A stretch of DNA of 64,000 bases from Nageia nagi (Eukaryota > Pinophyta): assembly GCA_050084985.1 (NCBI GenBank), contig JBITNC010000001.1, positions 156,860,001-156,924,000 of the forward strand, read 5' to 3'. This document shows positions 55,572 to 64,000 of the stretch, in pieces. The position numbers and the translations under genes were made by a program. The notes under the pieces were generated by a model. That model saw only the letters and a program-made list of their open reading frames with translations. It had not been told where the DNA came from and did no database searches. Position 1 is the first letter of the stretch. Every line of letters starts with the position of its first letter.

Positions 55572-58500
55572 ATGGAAGACTCCTTTTTACCCAAACACAT
55601 TCTTGACAGTTCTAACTTTGGTATTTGGGAATCTTAGATGAGAGTTAAATTGCAGGTAAGAAAGCTTTGGCAAATAGTGAATGAGAACCTTGTACCTTGT
55701 ATAGATGAGAAGGCACTAGAGGCTTACAAAATAAGGAATGAGTTGGTAACCTCCATGATTTTTTGTGCAGTGTTAGATGATGTGCTCTTGATGATTTCCT
55801 CTTCAACCTTGATAAAGGAAGCTTGGGATAACCTTAAGCAAATCTATCTTGGTTCAAAGTTTTCAAAGAGGTTTATTATTCTCCAAAAGTTGCTTCAATC
55901 TCATCAAAGGAAAGATAAAAATGTGGTTATATACTTGAACAAAATTATTGACCTTCGGACCCAACTTGTTGCTTATGGGTGCAATTGAATCAATGATGAG
56001 TTCATGGTCTTCATCATTCTCCAAAGCCTTTATTCAAAGTTTGGTAAATTTGTGATGGTTATGAAAATAAGGCTTGATGATGAAGAATAAGTCTTCTCCC
56101 TTGAGAACCTTTCTAGGCTCCTTTTGAAGCATGAAGAAACTCTTAACAAAAAGGTGTTGATTTCTTCTTCTAAGGATAATAATGTTGCTTTAGGAGTAAC
56201 TAAAACTCCTTTCAAGAAGAAGTTCAATCATCATAAGAAATCTTAGCTTTATTTCTCCAAAAAGTTTGAGAAAAGAGATAATAATAACTATAAAAACATC
56301 AATAGCAGCAAGAATAATGATAACAACAACCACTTCAAGTAAAAATATGGAAAAAGTAAAGCAAACAATCCAAATCCTAAGGCAAAGTTTGATGTAAATT
56401 GTAACTATTATGGCATCCAAGGTCACAAATAAGTTGATTATTACAAAAAGAAAAGAGAGAAAAAGAATAAAAATAATGGTAATGTAAATAACTTCAAAGG
56501 AAAGAAGAACATTCAAGCTAGTTTTGCTATGGCACTCTACTCCATGTCTTGCACTTTTTTATTTGATTAGATTGTTGACTTTGGTTGTAGTAATCACCTA
56601 TGCTTTGAAAAGGATAAGTTTGAGAATTTTCACAAGTATAGAAAAGATGTAGTTATGATAAGTTATAACTTTATCTTTGAATTCCAAGGCATTGGAAGTG
56701 TGTTGATTCATAGGAAGGTTCTTGAAAATATTCTCTATGTTTCTAAGCTTAGGATGAACCTTCTCTCTGTGATCCAAGTTGCTAGAAAAGGGTAGTCATT
56801 TGAGTTCAAATCCCAATCTTGGTACATGAAGAAAGGACTTTCCACTTTGGTTAAAGGATCACTGAAAGATAATCTCTACATTATAGATCAAGTTTCAACA
56901 AAGATGTGTCTTATTACGTACATGTGTTCTAAAGGCAATTTTTGGCACCATTATTTAGGGCACATTAACCATAAGAGTATTCAAGTCATGAAAGACCAAG
57001 AACTTGTGAAAGGTTTTTCTTCTATTTCACTTTTAATTGGTCTATATGAGAAGTGCATCCTCAGCAAGATGCATAGGCAAAAGTTTGAAAAAGATAAGGT
57101 AACAAGAGCATCTTAACTTCTTCAACTTGTGCATTCAAATTTGATGGGTCCATTTCAGACTAAGTCGCTTGGAGGAGCATCTTATGTCTTGACCTTCATT
57201 GATGACTTTAGTAGGATGACCTTTGGGTATCTACTTGAGCACAAGGATCAAACCTTTAAGAGTTTTAAGATTTTTAAGACCTTTGTTGAGAATCAAACTA
57301 ACCTTAAAATCAAGATGTTGAGATCAGATAATAAGGGAGAATACAATAGTAATGAGTTCAATGACTATTTGCTAAGTATGGAATCAAGTGTCAATTTATG
57401 ATTCCTTACAATCTTCAACAAAATGATGTTGTTGAAAAGAAAAATAGGATAATTATGGAGATGGCTAGATGCATGTTGGGTAATCTTCATAGTTTCTTGT
57501 GGAGTGAAGCTGTGAGCATTACTATTTACACCTTGAATAGGTGCCCCATAAAAATTGTTCAAGGCAAAACTTATTTTGAGTCATGGTTAGGAAGAAAACC
57601 TAACATTTCTCACCTTAAGGTGTTTGGTTGTGAAGCATTCTCCTACACTATTTCTGAAAAAAAAATAAAAGTTAAACAAAAAAGTTAAAAAATGCATCTT
57701 TGTGGGTTATGATAGTCAACATAGAGGGTGCAGGCTCTACTCTCTATCTTACAAAGCAATGTTTATTTCAAGAGATGTCAAGTTCAATGAACTTTTTGAA
57801 GAATTTATTTCTAATAAGGATGTAGATGATATAGAGGAATCTTTAGTTGCACCTACCTAGTTGGATATTGATACAAGCAAGTCACCTCAGGAGAAAACTT
57901 TTCCAACTCAAAGGGTAACAAGGAGCATGACCTTGAACAAATCCTTATTTGCCAAGATTGACAACAAGCATGAACCCTCATCTTTTAAAGATGCTTCAAA
58001 GCATGAGTGTTATATGGAAGCCATGAAAATGGAGTATAAAATGCTTATGTAAAATGAAACTTGGGACTTGGTTCCTTATCCTAATGAGAAGAATGTGATT
58101 GGTAATAAGCGGATGTACAAGGTAAAGTATAATTCTATTGAAGATATTGAGAAATACAAGGCGAGGTTAGTAGCTAAAGTTTTTGCTCTAAAATATGATA
58201 TAGATTATGAGGAAACCTTTGCTCCCATGGCAAAGATGTCTACTATCAAGATTATCTTTGCTCTTTCTATAGCTCAAAGATGAAAAGTTTTTTAACTTGA
58301 CATCAAGATTGCATTTCTCAATGGTGACTTAGATGTGAAAATCTTCATGAATCAATGAGAAGGGTTTATTATGGAAGGCAAAAAGTCCTTTGTGTGCAAG
58401 ATAAAGAAGTCATTGTATAAACTTAAGCAAGCACTTAGAGCTTGGTAGAGAAAGATTTTAGGGTACTTTACAAACATTAGATTCTCTAAGTATTTTTTTG

Positions 58501-59518
58501 AATCCGATCTATATGTTCTCAATTAAGAAAAAGACATGGTCTTGATTCTCCTTTATATGGATGATCTTTTGATAACTAGGAACATTGAAGAAATCATTCA
58601 AGAATGCATATCTAAACTTAAGGCAACATTTGAAATGATTGATTTTGGTCTCTTGCACTACTACCTTGGAATGCAAGTGTATCAATATAAGAAGTGTACT
58701 TATCTTAGTCAATCTAAGTATATATCAAACATCTTGCAAAAGTTTGGAATGGAAGAGTGTAAATATGTTGTGATTCCAATCTCTCTTAGAATCACTATTT
58801 CTCTATGCTCCAACTCTCAGTTGGTTGATGCTACCGCTTATAGGCAATTAATTGGTAGTCTTTTATATTTGACTATTACTAGGCCAAATATTTCCTTTGC
58901 AATGAATCTGATGGCATGATTCATGCAAAAACTATATGTTGAGCACTTCAATGCTATTAAGTAAATCTTGAGGTATGCTGCAGGGATAAAGGATATTGCT
59001 CTCAAGTATTCCAAGTTACCCTCAGTTATTCTCTTAGGATACTCAGATTCTGATTATGGAGGAGATAGAGATGATAAGAAATAAACCTCTACATATATTT
59101 TTAACATTGGTTTAGGTGCTATCTCTTGGGCTTCCAAGAAGTAGCCTACTATTTCTATTTCCACCATAGAAGTTGAATATCGAGCCATGTCTATTGTAGC
59201 CCAAGAAGCTATTTGGTTAAGACATTTTCTAAAAGAAAATAGGTATAAGCAAGCTAGCTTATCTTTGATTTATTCAGATAATCACTTGGTTATTTATTTG
59301 GCTAAGAATCTTATGTTCTGTTAGAGAAAAAATATGTGGAAATCCAAGCCCATTTTATCAAGAAGAAGGTTCTTGATAGCATCATACACCTGGAGTATTG
59401 TCCATCCACCTTGAACTTCGCTAATTTGTTCACTAAGCCCCTTCTTGAAGCTTAATTTTATAAGCTCAAGGATGCTATCAGGTTGGTGAAGTTACCCTCA
59501 AGGGGGAGTGAAGTTTGA
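55572..59518 (+). pseudogene. gag-pol: Copia-2 gag-pol, heavily mutated
   Basis: Starts at ATG 55572 (PKHILDSSNFGIWES then TAG 55635-55637). Gag continues 55638-55988. The zinc knuckle near 56400 reads CNYYGI..H, losing a cysteine, and the protease DSG is DFG near 56575. Integrase pieces lie at 56826-57116 and 57129-57690, including FIDDFSRMTFGYLLEHKDQT. The linker and RT pieces lie at 57861-58283 and 58536-58919 with YMDD in place of YVDD. RNase H is broken from 58920 to the stop at 59516-59518. At least a dozen stops and several frameshifts show it has been dead for long. Confidence 0.88.
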
Positions 59519-60206
59519 ATTCTTATGTTGAATTCATGTTTGTGATGAAAACTTCACCCCTAGGAGGATTTTATGTTGTATAGTGTTGCTTTTTATTGTA
59601 CATTTTCATGATATGTTCGCTCTATGTGAGGAACTTGTACAAATTTTTACAACAAAAGATTGAGCAATCTAGCACTATTCAGTTATCCATGTGTGAGGAA
59701 TTCATATGTGTCTTTTGGCACTATTTAGTTATCTATATGTGAGGAACTTGTATATGCATTTTGTTATGCTCTTTTTTGTAATCAACACATGTTTTGTATA
59801 TAGCTGGTGACTATGAGTTTTGGCTTGGCATCTTCATGATGACTTATAGTGCATCATTGATTAGTTTATGATGGCATCTATCTTTGTTGATATGATCATG
59901 TTACATCTAACTAATCTTGTTGTCTAAGCTACTTTTGACTTGCAAGTTCTCTTAAGATTGTAGGTTACTTACTTCAAGTATGCAAGCTTGTGGAGACTCT
60001 TTATGACTTCTAGTTGGATGACTATTTCATGTACATTGAAATTGGTTGTGGTTAATTATTGTATTTGAAAAAGTAGTGAGTCTCAAATTAGATCTTTTTT
60101 ACTTCATAAATATGTAAAAAGTTCTTATCTCCATTATATCTATTTGGAGAAGAACTCTCTTACTTACTTTCTTTCTTCTCTCTTATTCCCTCTATCCCAA
60201 TATTGT

Positions 60207-60218
60207 ATTAAGGGGAAG
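60207..60218 (+). promoter_or_regulatory. Polypurine tract of copia-2
   Basis: ATTAAGGGGAAG directly before the 3' LTR. Confidence 0.8.
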
Positions 60219-60716
60219 TGTTGAAATGTATAATGCATTATTGTAAAGGTTTTGTAATAATCTTCTATGTAAGTTCACTAATACTTAAGGGTATCAATTG
60301 ATGCCTTAAGTATTTAAGTGAATATGATAATGTAACTTGTCCTACACTCCATGTCATGAGCATGCCCCTTGGGTAAAAGGATGTGCATGTCATGCTTTTG
60401 TACATTAGGTAAAAAGGTGATCTGAAGAGGGATCTTGGCCTATAAATAGAAGGCTCCTTCTTTGCATCATATACCAATTTATGGAGTAAAGTTAGGGTAG
60501 AGGATAGTGTTTAGGAGTTGAGGTTAGAAAGATTGTAAGAGTTTATATTTGATATTAAGCGAGATCTAGTTAGTGGATGTACTCCTAGTTGGAGGAACCA
60601 CTTACATCTTATGTTATCTTTATGAGATTGCTTTATGAGTTTTTTAGATATGAATTGTGAGCTTTCATGTGATCTTAAGAGTTTAAATTTCTTTAGTTTA
60701 TAGTTCAATTCTCTCA
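60219..60716 (+). repeat. 3' LTR of copia-2
   Basis: TGTTGAAATGTATAATGC..CTCTCA, 498 bp with a 15-bp insertion relative to the 5' LTR. Followed by CTTCA. Confidence 0.9.
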
Positions 60717-60729
60717 CTTCATTCTCACG

Positions 60730-61740
60730 ACATACCTCAAGATTTGCTTAATATCATTAAGGTGCTCAACATACAATTTTTGCATAAACCATACCATAAG
60801 AGTTATGAACAATGCAGTAGCTGGCCTAAAGATAGTCACATAAGTAGACTACTAATTAATTATTTAAAATACATAGAATATTCCAACTTAGAGTTGGAGC
60901 TAGCAGCTAGGATTGCAAGAAGTTTGCATTCCTCCATTCCAAATGTTTGTAATAAGATTGAGATATACTTAACTCTTGCATACCAAGGTGGTAGTACAAG
61001 AGACCAAGATAAATCATTTCAAATATTGTCTTAAGTTTGGATATGCACTCTTGGATGATTTCATCATTATTTCTTGTAATTAATAGATCATCCACATAAA
61101 GAAGAATAAAGACCAAGTCTTATCCCTAATTAAGCATATATAAATTTATATTGGATAAGCACTTAGAGAATCTAATGTCCTCAAAATTATTTCAAATCTT
61201 CCTGTACCAAGCTCTAGGTGCTTCTTTAATTCCATATAAGAACTTCTTTAACTTGCACATAAAGGACTCTTTTCCTTCCACAACAAACCCTTCTGGTTGA
61301 TTCATATAGATTTCTACATCTAAGTCACCATTGAGAAATGCTTTTTTTTTATATTGAGTTGAAAAACCTTCTAACCTTGAGTTGATGAAAGAGTAAATAT
61401 TATCTTGATAGTGGTCATCATTTCCATAGGATCAAAGGTTTCCTCATAATCAACTTCATATTCTGAGCAAAACCTTTGGTTACTAACCTTTCCTTGTATT
61501 TTATAATTTCCTCAACTAAATTGTATTTGACTTTGTAAATCTACTTATTGCCAATCATATTTCATTCATTCGGATAGGGAACCAAGTCCCAATTTTGATT
61601 TTTCATAAGCACCTCATACTCCACTTTCATGGCTTCCATCCAACAACCATGCTTTGAAGCTTCCTTTAATGATGAGGGCTCATTTTTGTTATCAATTTTA
61701 GAAAATAAGGATTTATTCAAGGTCATAATTCTTGTTATTC
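60730..61740 (-). pseudogene. Copia-3 reverse transcriptase fragment
   Basis: In element orientation broken frames give the RT N-terminal region near 61640-61400. LLYVDDLLITRN lies near 61100 with the YVDD site intact, followed by EIIQECISKLKTIFEMIYLG and YYHLGMQ. Then there is a small rearrangement near 60940, where part of the palm to connection region is missing compared with copia-1. Stops and frameshifts prevent expression. Confidence 0.75.
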
Positions 61741-62460
61741 TCTATGTTGAAGAGTTTTTCTTCTAATTTAACTTATATACATTGATATCTATATAGATAA
61801 GTACAATAGAAAACTCATCAAGATCATCCATATCCTCATAATAAGCAGATTCCTCAAGGAGTTCATTGAACTTTATATCCCTTGAGATGAACATTGCTAT
61901 GGAGAAAGGAGAGTAGAGCCTATAGCCTCTATGCTAATAATCATAACCAATAAAGATGCATTTTTTAGACCTCTTCTCCAACTTTTTTTATTTTCTTAGA
62001 AATAAGAAAGAAATAGGCATCACAACCAAAAACCTCAACATGAGAGATATTGGGTCTCTTTCCCATCCATGCCTCATACAAGGTTTTGCCTTCAACTAAT
62101 TTTGTAGGGCATCTATTTAGCGTGTAGATCACATTGTTCATAGCTTCATCCCAAAAGAAGCTAGGAATATTTCCCAACATGCACCTTACCATTTCTTAAA
62201 TGGTTCTATTCATCCCCATTATCTAATATTAACATCTTGGCTTTGAATTTAGGTTATTTTTCAACTAAGACTTCAAAATATTTGATCCTAACAAAGGTTT
62301 GATCCCTGTGCTCGAGTAGCTAACCAAATGTTTTCCTACTAAAGTCATATAAGAAGGTCAATACATAAGATGCTCCCTTAATGAATTCATAAGTTGAAGA
62401 TGTTGTGTTGCCCTTGTTTCCTTATCTTTCTCAAATTTATGCCTTTGGTGCCTATAATCC
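61740..62460 (-). pseudogene. Copia-3 integrase fragment
   Basis: Minus-strand MVRCMLGNIPSFFWDEAMNN (62192 downwards), NRCPTKLVEGKTLYEAWMGK and HVEVFGCDAYFFLI are the integrase C-terminal half. Near 62420-62340 the sequence corresponds to KFEKDK.TRA and then GASYVLTF of copia-1, but about 30 bases around the first catalytic aspartate are deleted. Upstream of 62460 the match to the family stops. Confidence 0.75.
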
Positions 62461-63470
62461 AACACAAGGATTTGATTCTCCAAAATAAAGATTAAGCATA
62501 CTTTGAAAGGTTAAATTATTTGCCTTTACCAACTTCCAATCTCATAGTCATCAAGCATTACATTGTTTCTAACAACTAATGCACCATTCTTGAGGCAGGT
62601 TTCAAATAAATATAATTCAATCACTAAGGCATTTTGATTACAAGATTAGTAGCTATGCAAAAGCTTTTAAGCAAAACAAATGCCAAATTTAATATGCCAT
62701 AAATTCAAAATTTACCAGCAATATCATGTCAACTTGACCATGTCACAACTAATGTTATCTTGAATATATAAAATAAGAAGTCAACTTCTCTATTTACAAA
62801 GATAGAGAAGAAAAAGCCATAAAATGCCAACTTAACAATGCTACTAGTCAAGATGCAAATGACGGATGAAGATAGCACTAATCCATTAACATAGATTCAA
62901 CTTCAATCAATACATAAATATTTTAGCATCTATTTATAATGGATAAAATTTCTAGTAATGGAAGTAAAGTGGCATAAAATTGTATGATAGGGTGAACCTT
63001 TTCAATTATGGAGGAGGGTGAACCATTCACTCCATCAAATTTTCAATTTAGTTAGGAATAAGACATAAACAAGTGCACTATCATAATTTAGCAAGAGTTT
63101 TTATCCAACCATGGATACAAGTAAAATTCACCAATGTGCATATTTTCATCACAATAGTTGTGATCAACATATGAAATTTATAAAGTTACCATCAACTACT
63201 CATTCTCATGAAGTATTCTAAACTTCAATAAATTGAGCTTTAAAACTATTACAATTTTGCACATAAAAAAGACTTATTATTTGCATAAAATGTTGGCATA
63301 ATAATTGTAAAACCAATTTCTACAAGTTTCAAACCAATACATGTTAAATTTGACCAAAGGTAATTAACAAGGCATGCTTAAATTGTTAAACAACATCAAA
63401 TGAGCAAAATCTCATCAAATATCGCATACATCTAACATAAAGTAGCATTTGGAAGGGTAATGTTGAGGTT
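62461..63470 (-). other. Copia-3 region without recognisable gag or protease
   Basis: By position this should hold the pre-integrase domain, protease and gag (about 1.5 kb in copia-1). I find no zinc knuckle, DSG motif or gag homology in any frame; the sequence is AT-rich and non-coding. Deletion followed by replacement, or an inherited non-autonomous structure, are both possible. Confidence 0.5.
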
Positions 63471-63905
63471 GTTTTCATATGTAAAATTAGGCCTTCACCT
63501 AGATACTTGCAAGGTGGAGCCCAAGTTCTACAAATCCTCAACCAATTCACCTTGGTCACTAATATACTCTCACAAGGAGGAGTACTAGCTATTTTCCAAG
63601 GTTGTGATGTATGTTGGATCGACCAAATTATTATCTTGATTAGGTTTCAATTTATCCTTCTATATTATTAGGATAATACCTAAATGTATGTGTGAACATG
63701 TGGTATCACTACACACATGCCTATACACCTATATGGAGTTATATCTAGATCAATAAAGAACTTAAATTCAATTAAGCAGTATGAATTTTTCACCATTTAG
63801 ATCAATGGAATAAAAGGCTTCAATCTTCCTTGTCCTCCCCTTGTGGTTCCCCAAACAAGTCATGTTAGAAAATATATGTGCAAATGTGTTCATTTTAGGG
63901 GGTGC
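63471..63905 (-). other. Conserved leader block of copia-3
   Basis: The reverse complement matches copia-1 42600-43040 and copia-2 54920-55340, including the stem-loop with the identical 11-base loop (63696-63720). Confidence 0.75.
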
Positions 63906-64000
63906 ACTTTCAATGTTTATAATTCGCAACAATAAAAGAAAAGTCCTCAATATAGTGTAAAGTGCTTAAAAAATGATACATCATCCATAAAAGAAAGAAA

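Larger units (their letters stand above)
52356..60716 (+). mobile_element. Ty1/copia retrotransposon, decayed (copia-2), nested in copia-3
   Basis: LTRs 52356-52838 (483 bp) and 60219-60716 (498 bp) start TGTTG and end CTCA. The length gap is a 15-bp insertion in the right LTR near 60682-60697. They differ at roughly 7% of positions. CTTCA flanks both ends (52351-52355, 60717-60721). Coding sequence is collinear with copia-1 but carries many stops and frameshifts. The leader is about 2.7 kb. It interrupts the RT/RNase H region of copia-3. Confidence 0.93.
60722..64000 (-). mobile_element. Copia-3, 5' part (minus strand), runs off the window
   Basis: Sequence after the copia-2 target duplication continues copia-3 exactly where 52350 stopped: in element orientation TGAGCACCTTAATG..ATTAAGCAAATCTTGAGGTA spans the junction and matches copia-1 46532-46567. 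RT, integrase and the conserved leader block follow. The 5' LTR and primer site are outside the window. Confidence 0.85.

Overview
This window reads as a gene-poor, AT-rich, repeat-filled stretch of a large plant nuclear genome. The copia elements are primed by initiator-tRNA-Met (TGGTATCAGAGCC). There are plant-type hAT transposases with BED and C-terminal dimerisation regions, a LINE of the land-plant type, Ty3/gypsy remnants and many solo LTRs. Old, decayed elements and slow removal fit a gymnosperm or another giant-genome plant best, but that is inference. No complete host gene is visible. The best host-gene trace is one spliced-looking minus-strand exon at 2317-2405.

Layout. 1-1784: end of an old LTR family with a TATA box and a decayed coiled-coil frame upstream. 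2317-2405: host-like exon. 2817-3714: non-autonomous hAT element. 5070-5900 (minus) and 6120-7999 (plus): two decayed hAT transposase genes. 8009-10973: internally deleted hAT element with 13-bp terminal inverted repeats and a near-perfect 8-bp target duplication, itself hit by a solo LTR (9131-9980). 10974-14299: intergenic relics, including a foldback and a 5S-rRNA-like fragment. 14300-17009: 2.7-kb solo LTR carrying about ten hairpin-forming repeats. About 17700-22350: decayed LINE. 22470-26630: several LTR relics. 26945-33081: a second hAT element of the 8009-10973 family, split by a decayed gypsy element (gag, zinc knuckle, protease, then a 30-bp minisatellite). 33400-33790: gypsy protease relic. 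37524-38556: solo LTR with target duplication ATATA, set in a degenerate minisatellite.

The right third is dominated by three copies of one Ty1/copia family. Copia-1 (39635-48432, plus) is almost intact. Its two 497-bp LTRs differ at about 6 positions, its target duplication is GTTAA, and its 1306-residue gag-pol frame is broken only by three stop codons. Copia-3 (minus, 50512-52350 and 60722-64000, 5' end outside the window) is old and seems to lack gag and protease. Copia-2 (52356-60716, plus, target duplication CTTCA, LTRs roughly 7% different) sits inside copia-3.

The most interesting signals are non-coding features of this copia family: a very long (about 3 kb) leader with plausible splice sites; a leader stem-loop whose 11-base loop is identical in all three copies; copy-specific inserts in the leader; and a 3' untranslated array of five hairpins whose stems show compensatory base changes.
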